Part shown: piece after piece, positions 18,090-29,542 of the stretch | How the letters are laid out: every line of letters begins with the position of its first letter | Position numbering within the stretch: the first letter of the stretch is position 1 | NCBI RefSeq assembly: GCF_001546115.1 | Contig: NZ_KQ955208.1 | Span: 1,505,005-1,569,004 of the forward strand | Length of the DNA stretch: 64,000 nucleotides | Source of the DNA: Paracoccus aminovorans | Lineage (GTDB): Bacteria; Pseudomonadota; Alphaproteobacteria; Rhodobacterales; Rhodobacteraceae | Direction: 5' to 3' | Notes under the pieces: model-generated | Seen by the model: only the letters and a program-made list of their open reading frames with translations | The model's database searches: none | What the model was told of the DNA's origin: nothing | Program-made: the position numbers and the translations under genes

Positions 18090-18488
18090 CTAGAGCCAGT
18101 CGCGCAGGATCGGGATCAGCGGCACATCCGCCGGCGGCATCGGGTATTGGCCCAGGTCGGCGGCGCGGGACCAGGCCAGCACCTGCCCCTCGCGCGGGAT
18201 CGGCACGCCCTGCCAGCGCCGGCAGGCGTAAAGCGGCATCAGCAGGTGGAAATCCTCGTAGCTGTGGCTGGCGAAAGTCAGCGGCGCCAGGCAGGATTGC
18301 CAGGTGTCGATGCCCAGCTCCTCGTGCAGCTCGCGGATCAGCGCCGTCTCGGGGGTTTCGCCCGGCTCGACCTTGCCGCCGGGGAATTCCCACAGGCCCG
18401 CGAGGGACTTGCCCTCGGGGCGCTGCGCCAGAAGCACGCGGCCGTCGGCGTCGATCAACGCCACGGCCGCGACAAGGATGATCTTCAT
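18090..18488 (-). CDS. mutT: Nudix hydrolase, MutT type
   Basis: 132 residues with a perfect Nudix box: G38-x5-E44-x7-R52-E53-x2-E56-E57-x-G59 (GGKVEPGET... RELHEELG). The LWEFPGGK sequence before it and the size match the 8-oxo-dGTP diphosphatase MutT, which cleans oxidised nucleotides from the pool. The start overlaps the argJ stop by four bases (ATGA), so it is translated from the PPIase-argJ-mutT message. MutT next to argJ is a common alphaproteobacterial arrangement in my recollection. Confidence 0.93.
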   Translation of the reverse strand: MKIILVAAVALIDADGRVLLAQRPEGKSLAGLWEFPGGKVEPGETPETALIRELHEELGIDTWQSCLAPLTFASHSYEDFHLLMPLYACRRWQGVPIPREGQVLAWSRAADLGQYPMPPADVPLIPILRDWL

Positions 18489-19894
18489 GAACGGTAATCG
18501 GCGTTGATGTCGATATAGCGATGCGTCAGGTCGCAGGTCCAGACCGTGCGCTTGCCCCTGCCCAGGCCCAGATCGACGCCCAGCACCAGGCTGTCGCGCT
18601 TCATATAGGCGCTGGCCGCGGCCTCGTCATAGCTGGGCGCGCGCCAGCCGTTCTCGGCCAGCACCATGTCGCCGAAGCGGATGGTCAGCCGGTCGCGGTC
18701 GGCCTGGGCGCCGGACTTGCCGACGGCCATGACCACGCGGCCCCAGTTGGCATCCTCGCCGGCGATGGCGGTCTTGACCAGCGGCGAATTGGCGATGGCC
18801 ATGGCGACGCGATGCGCGTCGGCATCGTCCGCCGCGCCCGTCACCCGGACCTCGACGAATTTCGTCGCACCCTCGCCGTCCTTGACCACCTGCTGCGCCA
18901 GGTCCAGCATCACCTGGTCCAGCGCCCGGCCAAAGGCCCGCGCCGGCGCCGAACGCAGGTCGGCCAGAGGCGCCGCCGGCGACTTGCCGGTCGCGGCCAG
19001 GATCAGCGCGTCCGAGGTCGAGGTGTCGCTGTCCACGGTAATGGCGTTGAAAGTCCGGTCCATGCGCGCCGACAGCATCTTCTGCAGCACGGCGGGCGCG
19101 ATCTGCGCGTCGGTGAAGATATAGACCAGCATCGTCGCCATGTCGGGCGCGATCATGCCCGAGCCCTTGGCGATGCCGACGACATTGATGGTGCCGCCGT
19201 CGCCCTGGAAACTGACCGCCGCGCCCTTGGGAAAGGTGTCGGTGGTCATGATCGCCCGCGCCGCCGCCGCCGCGCCGCCGGCGTCCAGCGCCGCCGTCAG
19301 CTCGCCGATCACGGCGGTGATGCGCTCGGCCGGCAGCGGCTCGCCGATCACCCCGGTTGACGAGGAAAACACCCGCTCGCGCGGAATCCCCAGCGCCGCG
19401 GCCACGCCGCCGGTGACCTTGTCCACCGCCTCCTGGCCGTTCCGGCCGGTGAAGGCATTGGCATTGCCCGAGTTCACGATGATCGCCGCGCCCTGCTGGT
19501 CATCCTGCTTGCCGGCAAGTTTCGCCTGGCAATCCAGCACGCAGGCCGCCCGGGTCGAGGAGCGGGTGAAGGCGCCCGCGATGGCGGTGCCCGGCGCCAG
19601 CCGCACCAGCATGACATCGGTGCGGCCCTTGTATTTCACCCCCGCCGCAGCCGAGGCGAATTCCACCCCCGCGACCACCGGCAGATCGGGAAAACCGGCC
19701 GGCGCCAGCGGCGAAACCGGGTTCTTGGGCTTGGTCGCCGCCGCCACGGCCGCCTCGGCGCCCTTCTCGACGCGCGACTCGACGCTGGCCGCCGCCTCCT
19801 TGAAGGCGGATTTCAGCTTCTTCAGCTTCTTCTCCAGCGACTTCAGCTTGTCGGCATCCGAAAGCTTGGGTTTCTTGTCCAGGGCTTTGGCCAT
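18485..19894 (-). CDS. argJ: Glutamate N-acetyltransferase with N-terminal extension
   Basis: 469 residues, against about 405-415 for typical ArgJ. The bifunctional enzyme transfers acetyl from acetylornithine to glutamate and also makes acetylglutamate, in arginine synthesis. The core starts near residue 60 ([12 protein letters not shown]). The autocleavage site is STGVIG with nucleophile Thr180, splitting alpha and beta chains. The C-terminus ends [15 protein letters not shown], as in the family. The extra first 55-60 residues are Lys/Ala/Glu-rich and predicted helical ([17 protein letters not shown]), looking like a short coiled coil. The gene starts three bases after the PPIase stop. Confidence 0.95.
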   Translation of the reverse strand: MAKALDKKPKLSDADKLKSLEKKLKKLKSAFKEAAASVESRVEKGAEAAVAAATKPKNPVSPLAPAGFPDLPVVAGVEFASAAAGVKYKGRTDVMLVRLAPGTAIAGAFTRSSTRAACVLDCQAKLAGKQDDQQGAAIIVNSGNANAFTGRNGQEAVDKVTGGVAAALGIPRERVFSSSTGVIGEPLPAERITAVIGELTAALDAGGAAAAARAIMTTDTFPKGAAVSFQGDGGTINVVGIAKGSGMIAPDMATMLVYIFTDAQIAPAVLQKMLSARMDRTFNAITVDSDTSTSDALILAATGKSPAAPLADLRSAPARAFGRALDQVMLDLAQQVVKDGEGATKFVEVRVTGAADDADAHRVAMAIANSPLVKTAIAGEDANWGRVVMAVGKSGAQADRDRLTIRFGDMVLAENGWRAPSYDEAAASAYMKRDSLVLGVDLGLGRGKRTVWTCDLTHRYIDINADYRS

Positions 19895-19897
19895 CGC

Positions 19898-20737
19898 TCA
19901 CTCTCCCAGGATGTCGGTCTTGTTCAGCAGGTCGGGGGCCAGCCCTTGGGTCTTTTCGATCTTGGAATCGGCCACGCGCTTCTCGATGGCGGCCTGGACC
20001 TTGTCGCGGCGCACCTGCACGGCCAGCTGCTCCTTGACCTCGTCGAAACTGGGCGGCGTCACCTCGCGCGAGTCGATCAGCTTGATGACATGCCAGCCGA
20101 ACTGCGTCTCGACCGGGGCGGAAACCTCGCCCTTCTTCAGCGTCTTCACCGCCTCGGCAAAGGGCGCGACCATCTGCTCGGGCTGGAACCAGCCCAGGTC
20201 GCCCTTGTTCGGGCCGGAATTGTCGGTCGATTTTTCCTCGGCCAGCTTGCCGAAATCGCCGCCGTCCGCGATCTCTTTGGCAATGGCCTCGGCCTCTTCC
20301 TTGGTCTTCACCAGGATATGGGCGGCATTGTATTCGGTCTTGGGCTCGGTCTGGCCGCCGAAGGCCTGGTCATAAGCGGCCTTCAGCTCGGCCTCGGTCG
20401 GCTCGGCGCTCGCGACCTTTTCCAGCACGGCCCCGGCCAGATAGGCGCGCTTCTCGATCTCGATGGCGGCCTGGTTGCGCTTGCTCAGCGGCTCGGCCTG
20501 TTGCGCGACGGCGGTCTGGCGGATCATCTGGTCCAGCATCAGGTCCCACAGCGCCGTATCCGGCAGGCCCTGCGTGGTATGCGCGTCCAGCCCCTGGCGC
20601 ATGGCGATCATCTGGCCCAGGGTGATCGTCTCGCCATTGACCGTGGCGACGACGGTATCGGCATCCTGCGCCGACGCGGGCAATCCGCCCAGCAGGACAG
20701 AGGTCAGGGCGGTTGCGGCAAGAAGCGGTCGGAGCAT
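19898..20737 (-). CDS. Parvulin-type peptidyl-prolyl isomerase, periplasmic
   Basis: 279 residues from ATG 20737 ([11 protein letters not shown]), chosen over the ATG at 20752 because AAGGGAAAACC precedes it. A Sec signal peptide ends at ASAQDA. SurA/PrsA-like N-terminal helices are followed by a parvulin domain: [49 protein letters not shown]. It should help fold exported or outer-membrane proteins. It is divergent from secA, so export and periplasmic folding genes share a 207-base control region. Confidence 0.93.
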   Translation of the reverse strand: MLRPLLAATALTSVLLGGLPASAQDADTVVATVNGETITLGQMIAMRQGLDAHTTQGLPDTALWDLMLDQMIRQTAVAQQAEPLSKRNQAAIEIEKRAYLAGAVLEKVASAEPTEAELKAAYDQAFGGQTEPKTEYNAAHILVKTKEEAEAIAKEIADGGDFGKLAEEKSTDNSGPNKGDLGWFQPEQMVAPFAEAVKTLKKGEVSAPVETQFGWHVIKLIDSREVTPPSFDEVKEQLAVQVRRDKVQAAIEKRVADSKIEKTQGLAPDLLNKTDILGE

Positions 20738-20791
20738 GGTTTTCCCTTTCATGCGGGCGCGCATCCACGCACAGGTGAACGGGCGAAAACA

Positions 20792-20820
20792 TTGACACTC
20801 AAGCGCCCGGCGCATACATC
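20792..20820 (+). promoter_or_regulatory. Putative secA promoter
   Basis: TTGACA (20792-20797), 17 bases, then TACATC (20815-20820). The -35 is perfect. The predicted start near 20827 gives secA a leader of about 118 bases. Confidence 0.6.
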
Positions 20821-20944
20821 CGGCCCAACCGAAAATGCGCGCCCGTCGCCTTTTTCCGGCCCAAGTGATAGGGCAAGGCGAATGGTGGCGGCAAGTGGGC
20901 GGAACGTCCCGCGCACCCCCAGATACGCGATTTTGAAGGCTCAC

Positions 20945-23650
<2,706 letters not shown>

Positions 23651-23654
23651 CCTG

Positions 23655-23675
23655 GGGGCCTTCGGGCCCCTTTTT
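23655..23675 (+). terminator. secA terminator
   Basis: Stem GGGGCC/GGCCCC with a TTCG tetraloop and TTTTT, five bases after the stop codon. Confidence 0.85.
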
Positions 23676-23704
23676 CATGCGGTGGCACGGGTGGAAAGGT
23701 TCTT

Positions 23705-23770
23705 TGGGTATTTGAGAAACAGAGAAGGATGAGCGCAGCACTTCGTCCTTCTCTGTTTCTCAAATACCCA
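23705..23770. repeat. Perfect 25-bp inverted repeat of the gene-end motif (copies 3 and 4)
   Basis: Left arm 23705-23729 begins TGGGTATTTGAGAAAC and ends AGAGAAGGA. The right arm 23746-23770 is its exact reverse complement, and the loop is 16 bases. Each arm is one copy of the dispersed gene-end motif. It lies between convergent secA and petR and could act as a bidirectional transcript end, although it lacks a T run. Confidence 0.85.
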
Positions 23771-23796
23771 TACAGCGGCGACGAAGCGCGCGGTGC

Positions 23797-24513
23797 TCAG
23801 TCGGGCACCAGCATGTAACCCGTGCCGCGCACGGTCTGCAGATAGCGCGGCTCCTTCGGGTCCGGCTCGATCTTGCGGCGCAGGCGGGTGATCTGCACGT
23901 CGATGGCGCGTTCGGAGTTCTCGCCCGGTTCCTCGACCGGATTGCGGCCCAGGTCTTCGATCAGCTCGGCGCGGCTGACCGGCTGGCGCGGCGTATCGGC
24001 CAGGCGCTTCAGCAGCGCCTGTTCGGTGCCGGTCAGGCGCAGCGGCGCCTCGCCCTGCCACAATTCGCCCTTGTCGGCATCATAGCGCAGCGGCCCCAAG
24101 GACAGGAATTTCGGCCCGCGCGCCTCGGCCGTCGGCATGCGGCGCAGGATGGCGGCGATGCGCAGCAGCAGTTCGCGCGGCTCGAAGGGTTTGGGCAAGT
24201 AGTCGTCGGCACCGCTTTCAAAACCCTCGATGCGGTCGCCGGTCTCGCCCCTGGCGGTCAGCAGCAGGATCGGCGTCGCCATGCGCTGGCGCAGGTCGCG
24301 GGTCAGGGTGAATCCGTCCTCGCCCGGCATCATCACGTCGAGCACGATCAGGTCGAAGTCGAGCCCGCCCAGCAGCCGCCGGGCCTGCGCGGCATCGCGC
24401 GCCGTGGTCACCAGGAAGCCGTTGCGCATCAGGAAGCGGCGCAGCAGGCTGCGGATGCGTTCGTCATCGTCGACGACCAGGATATGGGCCGCCGGCTGCG
24501 GATCAGGGGTCAT
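23797..24513 (-). CDS. petR: OmpR-family response regulator PetR-like
   Basis: 238 residues. The receiver domain has the acidic pair DDD (residues 15-17), phospho-acceptor Asp59 (IVLDVMMPGEDG), TAR (Thr switch) and YLPKPFEPREL (Lys). The C-terminal winged helix (LTGTEQALLKRLA, SRAELIEDLGRN, VDVQITRLRRKIE-like, TVRGTGYML) binds DNA. Sequence and pairing with a MarR-type gene match PetPR of Rhodobacter capsulatus, required for normal cytochrome bc1 expression. No sensor kinase is adjacent. Its start overlaps the stop of petP by four bases. Confidence 0.88.
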   Translation of the reverse strand: MTPDPQPAAHILVVDDDERIRSLLRRFLMRNGFLVTTARDAAQARRLLGGLDFDLIVLDVMMPGEDGFTLTRDLRQRMATPILLLTARGETGDRIEGFESGADDYLPKPFEPRELLLRIAAILRRMPTAEARGPKFLSLGPLRYDADKGELWQGEAPLRLTGTEQALLKRLADTPRQPVSRAELIEDLGRNPVEEPGENSERAIDVQITRLRRKIEPDPKEPRYLQTVRGTGYMLVPD

Positions 24514-25046
24514 GGCGTCTCCGGCAGGTCTTTCAGCGCGCGATACTGGCGCAGCGTGTCGCGGTCCATCATCGCCTCGAGCACCTGGCGAAAGCCCGCG
24601 ACCGCCTGCGGCCCGGCGGCGCGATAGGCGGCGCGCATGCGGGCGCGCTGGGTCTCGGTCAGGCGCCGCTCCAGCGCCGCGCCCTGCTCGGTCAGGTAGA
24701 GCTGGCGCTCGCGCCGGTCGCGGCGACCGATGCGGCTTTCGACCAGCCCGTCCTCGATCAGCGTGCGCAGCACCCGGTTCAGCGACTGCTTGGTCACGCC
24801 CAGCACGTCCAGCAGCGCCGTCACCGTCAGCCCCGGCTCGCGGTTGATGAAATGGATCGCGCGGTGATGGGCGCGGCCATAGTCCAGCTCGGCCAGGATC
24901 AGGTCGGGATCGGCCGTGAAGGCGCGATAGGCGAAGAACATCGCCTCGATCCCGCGCCGCAGCTGGTCGTCGGTCAGAAACAGCAGGCTTTCGCCTCCCG
25001 CCCCCGATACGCTCACCTTGTTTTGCATGGCATCCCCGTAACGCAT
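24510..25046 (-). CDS. petP: MarR-family regulator PetP-like
   Basis: 178 residues from ATG 25046; an ATG at 25028 is an equally possible start and neither has a strong ribosome binding site. The MarR fold is clear: YGRAHHRAIHFI, PGLTVTALLDVLGVTKQSLNRVLRTLIEDGL (recognition helix) and the wing IGRRDRRERQLYLT. In R. capsulatus petP precedes petR and both are needed for the bc1 complex; in this window the pet structural genes are not adjacent. It is divergent from ilvE with about 130 bases between. Confidence 0.85.
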   Translation of the reverse strand: MRYGDAMQNKVSVSGAGGESLLFLTDDQLRRGIEAMFFAYRAFTADPDLILAELDYGRAHHRAIHFINREPGLTVTALLDVLGVTKQSLNRVLRTLIEDGLVESRIGRRDRRERQLYLTEQGAALERRLTETQRARMRAAYRAAGPQAVAGFRQVLEAMMDRDTLRQYRALKDLPETP

Positions 25047-25179
25047 GGCTCTTATTACGTCAGGCTTGTTGACTTTCCAACCATGAATGGATAGCCAAAG
25101 GCCCAAGTTGCGCAATTTTCTTTGCCGGATGCGACAAGGACACGCAACATTCCGAAAACAGAACCGGCCGGAGGGAAAA

Positions 25180-26049
25180 ATGGCAGGCGCGTATGACGAT
25201 CGTGACGGCAAGATCTGGATGGATGGCAAGCTGGTGGAGTGGCGCGAGGCGAATGTCCACATCCTGACCCATGCGCTGCATTATGCCAGCTCGGTCTTCG
25301 AGGGCGAGCGCTGCTACAGCGGCAAGATCTTCAAGGGCCACGAACATTCGCTGCGGCTGATCGAATCGGCCCGGCTGCTGGACATGCAGTCGCCCTATAC
25401 CGCCGATGAGATCGACGCCGCCAAGGAGGCCGTGCTGAACGCCAACGGCTTCAAGGACGCCTATGTCCGCGCGGTGATGTGGCGCGGCTCGGGCGAGGAC
25501 ATGGGGGTTTCGGCCCGCCGCAACCCGGTGCGCATGGCCGTCGCCGCCTGGGAATGGGGCAGCTATTACGGCGACGCGAAATGGCAGGGCGCCAAGCTCG
25601 ACATCGCCAAGTGGAAGCGGCCCAGCCCCGAGACCATCCCCACCGCCGCCAAGGCCGCCGGGCTTTACATGATCTGCACCATGTCCAAACACGCCGCCGA
25701 GGCGAAGGGCTGCTCGGACGCGCTGTTCATGGACTGGGAGGGCTATGTCGCCGAGGCCACCGGCGCCAATATCTTCTTCGTCAAGGACGGCGAGGTGCAC
25801 ACGCCCCTGGCCGACCGCTTCCTGAACGGCATCACCCGGCAGACCGTCATCCAGATGCTGAAGGACAATGGCACCCCGGTGCATGAGCGCCGCATCAAAC
25901 CCGAGGAACTGGACGGCTTCCAGGAATGCTTCCTGACCGGCACCGCGGCCGAGGTGACCCCGGTCGGGCAGATCGGCGACTGGCATTTCCAGGTCGGCGA
26001 CCACACCCGCAAGATCGCCGCGGATTACGAAGAGCTGGTCCGCGCCTGA
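25180..26049 (+). CDS. ilvE: Branched-chain amino acid aminotransferase
   Basis: 289 residues from ATG 25180, preceded by GGAGGGAAAA. A fold-type IV PLP enzyme: THALHYASSVFEGER at the N-terminus, IPTAAKAAGLY with the PLP Lys, GYVAEATGANIFFV and NGITRQTVI, and ECFLTGTAAEVTPV. It interconverts Leu/Ile/Val with their keto acids. A stem-loop (26077-26106, GGCCGGGC arms) follows the gene without a T run. Confidence 0.95.
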   Translation: MAGAYDDRDGKIWMDGKLVEWREANVHILTHALHYASSVFEGERCYSGKIFKGHEHSLRLIESARLLDMQSPYTADEIDAAKEAVLNANGFKDAYVRAVMWRGSGEDMGVSARRNPVRMAVAAWEWGSYYGDAKWQGAKLDIAKWKRPSPETIPTAAKAAGLYMICTMSKHAAEAKGCSDALFMDWEGYVAEATGANIFFVKDGEVHTPLADRFLNGITRQTVIQMLKDNGTPVHERRIKPEELDGFQECFLTGTAAEVTPVGQIGDWHFQVGDHTRKIAADYEELVRA

Positions 26050-26137
26050 GCGCAGGATCCCATGCCGAAAACCAAACCGGCCGGGCAGCGATGCCCGGCC
26101 GGTCTCGATTGTGCCGACGATTTCGGGGTGCCGGGTG

Positions 26138-26329
26138 TCAGGCCTGGCGCCCGCGCTCGATGCGGGCGAATTCGGCGGCCCGGCGGTTCCCCGATTCGTC
26201 GCGGGACCGCGGCCGCATGCGCAGCGCCGCGATGGCGGGATGGGTGCCGGATTCCCGTTCCTGCCGGGTGAAATTGCGGGTGCGGCTGCTGCCGCTTTCC
26301 CGCATGTGATCCGCGATATGTCTGGTCAT
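26138..26329 (-). CDS. Small basic hypothetical protein, 63 residues
   Basis: Starts at ATG 26329 behind a strong ribosome binding site (GGGAGGACTATCGC). The peptide begins MTRHIADHMRESGSSRTRN and is Arg/Glu/Ser-rich without hydrophobic segments, so it is probably a soluble, possibly disordered, nucleic-acid-like binder. I do not recognise a family. Its isolated position between ilvE and ptsN and the clear ribosome binding site argue that it is expressed. Confidence 0.5.
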   Translation of the reverse strand: MTRHIADHMRESGSSRTRNFTRQERESGTHPAIAALRMRPRSRDESGNRRAAEFARIERGRQA

Positions 26330-26391
26330 GCGATAGTCCTCCCACCGGGGACTATAGCCTGTCCGGGCGCCGATTTCACCCCCGAAGGCGG

Positions 26392-26856
26392 TCAGGCGGC
26401 CTTGATCCCCGGGGCCGCCGCCAGCATGGCATGCAGCGCCACCGGGTCGTCATTGGCGCGCAGCTTGGCGCGCAGGTCCTGGTCGCGCAGCGTCCGCGAC
26501 ACCAGCGCCAAGGCCTTGAGATGATCCACGCCCGAGCTTTTCGGCGCCAGCAGCGCAAAGATCAGGTCCACCGGCTGGCGGTCCACCGCGTCGAAATCCA
26601 GCGGCTTTTCCAGCCGCAGGAACAGCCCGACCACGCGGTCCAGCCCGTGCAGCCGGGCATGGGGCAACGCCACACCATGGCCAACGCCGGTCGGCCCCAG
26701 CGTCTCGCGCTCCTGCAAGGCGTCCAGCGTCTGCGGGGCGTCGACGCCATAGACGGCGCGCGCCTGCTCGGCGATTTCCTGGAACAGCCGCTTCTTGCTG
26801 GTGGTCTGGCTCATCGTCCGCACCGCGGCGGGAGAGAGAATGTCGCTGATCTGCAT
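26392..26856 (-). CDS. ptsN: Nitrogen PTS EIIA component
   Basis: 154 residues from ATG 26856 (MQISDILSP). PTS EIIA type-2 domain with the phosphorylated His in GHGVALPHARL and the later segment DLIFALLAP. EIIANtr receives phosphate from EINtr/NPr and regulates potassium uptake, nitrogen and stress responses rather than sugar import. It is the last gene of a minus-strand run (lptC-lptA-lptB-hpf-ptsN). This rpoN-region-like order is widespread in proteobacteria, but rpoN itself is absent here. Confidence 0.95.
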   Translation of the reverse strand: MQISDILSPAAVRTMSQTTSKKRLFQEIAEQARAVYGVDAPQTLDALQERETLGPTGVGHGVALPHARLHGLDRVVGLFLRLEKPLDFDAVDRQPVDLIFALLAPKSSGVDHLKALALVSRTLRDQDLRAKLRANDDPVALHAMLAAAPGIKAA

Positions 26857-26935
26857 GTCGCCCGAAATTGTGCTAGTCCCGGCCGCAGGTGCCACGGCCG
26901 GGACGTTTGGTTTTCTCAAGACTGTTCCGTGCAGT

Positions 26936-27511
26936 CTAGCCCAGGTTGCGGGGGTCGATCCAGCCCACGTTGCCGTCGTCGCGGCGGTGAACGACGTTCA
27001 CGCCCCCATGTTTCTCGTTGCGAAAGACCAGCAGCGGGCTGCCGGCCAGTTCCATCTGCATGACCGCCTCGCCCACCGACAGGGTGGGCACGCGGGTCTC
27101 CATCTCGGCGATGATCATGGGCTGCAGGCGGTCGTCCTGCGTTTCCCATTCGTCCTCATCAGCGGCCAGCACATACATGCCGGCGGCTTCGAAGGCAACC
27201 GGCTCGACCCGGTCCTTGTGGTGGTCCTTCAGCCGGCGCTTGTAGCGGCGCAGCTGCTTGTCCATGCGCTCGCGGCACTGCTCGAAGGCGGCGTAGACCT
27301 CGGTCGAGGCGCCCTTGGCCGAGACGTTGAGCCCGGTCGACAGATGCACCACGGCATCGCAGATGAATTCATGCGCGTTGCGGGAAAAGATAACCGTCGC
27401 ATCGGTGGGGCGCTGGGAATACTTGTCAATGGTCTCGCCCAGTTCGGTCTTCACATGCGTCGAAAGCGCGTCGCCGACGTCGATCTGTTTTCCGCTGATC
27501 TGGTAGCGCAT
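26936..27511 (-). CDS. hpf: Ribosome hibernation promoting factor, long form
   Basis: 191 residues from ATG 27511 (MRYQISGKQIDVG). The N-terminal S30AE domain (THVKTELGETIDKY, HEFICDAVVHLSTG) and a C-terminal dimerisation domain (GEAVMQMELAGSPLLVFRNEKHG, ending WIDPRN) mark the long HPF that forms 100S ribosome dimers directly. An Arg/Lys-rich linker joins them. It inactivates ribosomes in stationary phase. It lies 79 bases upstream of ptsN and 158 bases downstream of lptB. Confidence 0.96.
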   Translation of the reverse strand: MRYQISGKQIDVGDALSTHVKTELGETIDKYSQRPTDATVIFSRNAHEFICDAVVHLSTGLNVSAKGASTEVYAAFEQCRERMDKQLRRYKRRLKDHHKDRVEPVAFEAAGMYVLAADEDEWETQDDRLQPMIIAEMETRVPTLSVGEAVMQMELAGSPLLVFRNEKHGGVNVVHRRDDGNVGWIDPRNLG

Positions 27512-27669
27512 GGTTGTCCGTCCTTTCGGTTGCCCGGTGTGGTCGCGGCCCTCGCGCAGGCGCCGCCCGGGTTTGTCGGGCCGGGCGTTCTTGCCCCGCC
27601 GTCCCTTCATTTGGTGACAGCCGCGGGCCTGTGTCAACGGCTGCGCGAAGGGAACGCGCGAAGCCGCCG

Positions 27670-28407
27670 TCAGTTCATGCGGAAGGCTTCGCCCAGGTAG
27701 ACGCGGCGGACCTGCGGATCGGCCACGATCTCGGCCGTGGTGCCCGACATCAGCACATGGCCGTCATGCAGGATATAGGCGCGGTCGACGATCTCCAGCG
27801 TCTCGCGGACGTTGTGATCGGTGATCAGCACGCCGATGCCGCGGCTTTTCAGGTCGTGGACCAGGCCGCGGATCTCGCCCACGGCGATGGGATCGACGCC
27901 GGCGAATGGTTCGTCCAGAAGCAGATAGGCCGGATCGGCCGCCAGGCAGCGCGCGATCTCGACCCGGCGCCGCTCGCCCCCCGACAGCGCCATGGCCGAG
28001 GCACCGCGCAGATGCCCGATCGAGAAATCGCCCAAGAGCTCCTCGAGCCGCTCGCGGCGCTGGTGGACATGCGGCTCGACCAGTTCCAGCACGGCCATGA
28101 TGTTCTGCTCGACCGTCAATCCGCGAAAGATCGACATTTCCTGCGGCAGATAGCCGATGCCCATCTGGGCGCGGCGATACATCGGCAGCCGCGTCGCGTC
28201 CTGGCCGTCGATCAGCACCTGCCCCGAATCGGGCGCGACCAGCCCGGCGACGCAATAGAAGCAGGTCGTCTTGCCCGAGCCGTTCGGGCCCAGCAGCGCC
28301 ACCACCTCGCCCCGGTCCAGCCGCAGCGCCACGTCGCGGATCACCGGTCGGTTGCGATAGGATTTGCGCAAGCCGCTGACCCGCAGCCCCTGTTCCGGCT
28401 GGCTCAT
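27670..28407 (-). CDS. lptB: LPS export ABC transporter ATPase
   Basis: 245 residues from ATG 28407, overlapping the lptA stop by four bases. Walker A GPNGSGKTT, signature LSGGERRRVEIARCL, Walker B YLLLDEP and H-loop ITDHNVRETL are intact, and the TVEQNIMAVLEL stretch is specific to LptB. With LptFG it powers extraction of lipopolysaccharide from the inner membrane and passes it to LptC and LptA. lptF/lptG are not in this window. Confidence 0.97.
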   Translation of the reverse strand: MSQPEQGLRVSGLRKSYRNRPVIRDVALRLDRGEVVALLGPNGSGKTTCFYCVAGLVAPDSGQVLIDGQDATRLPMYRRAQMGIGYLPQEMSIFRGLTVEQNIMAVLELVEPHVHQRRERLEELLGDFSIGHLRGASAMALSGGERRRVEIARCLAADPAYLLLDEPFAGVDPIAVGEIRGLVHDLKSRGIGVLITDHNVRETLEIVDRAYILHDGHVLMSGTTAEIVADPQVRRVYLGEAFRMN

Positions 28408-28907
28408 TTCTGGCTTCCCGGTTGCAGCACGCTGCGCACCCGGCCCGAGGCCTGGGCGGTGCCGGTGGCAAGGTTCACCGTGACCTTTTCGCCCGCCAGC
28501 ACATTGCCGGCCTGGGTCAGCAGCACGTCGCCGGTCAGCACGACATTGCCCGATTCGACGTCGTAATCGGCGGCCTTGGCCTCGGCCGCGTCCTCGCCGC
28601 TGACCAGGGTGACGTTGCCCTCGGCATGCAGCGCGCTGATGCGGTTTTGCCCGCCCTGGGCATAGGTCACGGTCACGCTGTCGGCGGAAAGCCGCATCGC
28701 GCCCTGGCCGATCAGCACATTGCCGCTGAAGGTCGCCCGGCCGGTCTTCTGGTCCACCGACAGCGCGTCGGCGGTGACCTCGACCGGCTGCTTGACGTCC
28801 TGCGCATTGCCGAAGCCCGCGGTCGCCTGCGCGCCGGCCGCGCCCGTTTGCCCACACACCAGCGCAAGCGACAGGATCACGGGCAAAAGCGGTCGCAGCC
28901 GGATCAT
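28404..28907 (-). CDS. lptA: LPS transport periplasmic protein LptA
   Basis: 167 residues from ATG 28907 with AAGGAAACCC before it. A signal peptide (LLPVILSLALVCG, cleavage near AGAQA) precedes an OstA/LptA beta-jellyroll domain: QPVEVTADALSVDQKTG, FSGNVLIGQGAMRL, NVVLTGDVLLTQAGNVLAGEK. It bridges the periplasm for LPS. It is downstream of lptC, with 56 bases between. Confidence 0.93.
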   Translation of the reverse strand: MIRLRPLLPVILSLALVCGQTGAAGAQATAGFGNAQDVKQPVEVTADALSVDQKTGRATFSGNVLIGQGAMRLSADSVTVTYAQGGQNRISALHAEGNVTLVSGEDAAEAKAADYDVESGNVVLTGDVLLTQAGNVLAGEKVTVNLATGTAQASGRVRSVLQPGSQK

Positions 28908-28963
28908 CGGGTTTCCTTTCTGGCGCATGAGAAGCCCCGAAATGCGGCGGAGGGGCGCGAAAG

Positions 28964-29539
28964 TCATGGCCGGTATATCAATCGAACTCCGCCGCTCAAA
29001 TCAAGAACGTGATCGCCGCTGCCGTCGCCCAGCGGGCGCAATTCGGCCCGGCCGGCGGTCAGTTCGCCGAAGGGCGCGCGGACGTTGACCTCGTCGTCGG
29101 ACACCACGGTGCCGGCGGTGGTCGAGGCCAGGAACTCGGGCGCGGTCAGCACCCAGCCGTCGGCGGTGGTCATGCGCGCGCCCTCGCCCAGCCGGACCTG
29201 GTCGCCGGCCAGCGAGGCGGCCCCGGCGCTGACATCCGCCGCCCGGCCGTCGCGGGCGCGCAGCGTCATGCGCACCGCGGTCGCGCTGCCGCCGCCGTCC
29301 TTGCCGGGCACCGCCTCATCGCCGGTGACGTTGATCTGGGCGCCGTCCTCGGTCACGCCGGCATAGCTGGGGCTGGTCACCACCTGCCGCTCGGCCAGCT
29401 CGCGAGGGTCGACGTCGGCGTAGGGGATGCTGGCCTCGGGGTCGGGCTTGCGGCCCAAGAGGAACAGCACCGACAGGATCGCCAGCGCCGTCAGCGGCAG
29501 GATCACGCGCAGCAGGGCCACGATGCGCGAGCGGGTCAT
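28964..29539 (-). CDS. lptC: LPS export protein LptC
   Basis: 191 residues. One N-terminal transmembrane helix (VILPLTALAILSVLFLLG) anchors it in the inner membrane, with a periplasmic LptC/OstA-like domain after it. The domain is weakly conserved, and the call rests on topology, size and position between kdsD and lptA. It starts three bases after the kdsD stop. Confidence 0.88.
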   Translation of the reverse strand: MTRSRIVALLRVILPLTALAILSVLFLLGRKPDPEASIPYADVDPRELAERQVVTSPSYAGVTEDGAQINVTGDEAVPGKDGGGSATAVRMTLRARDGRAADVSAGAASLAGDQVRLGEGARMTTADGWVLTAPEFLASTTAGTVVSDDEVNVRAPFGELTAGRAELRPLGDGSGDHVLDLSGGVRLIYRP

Positions 29540-29542
29540 GGC

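Noticed and set aside
19946-20944. A secA protein with 333 extra residues at the N-terminus
   Set aside because: That part is antisense to the PPIase; SecA normally begins MLGIG at 20945.
26077-26106. A strong hairpin after ilvE as a terminator
   Set aside because: No T run on either side; recorded only as a stem-loop in the ilvE entry.
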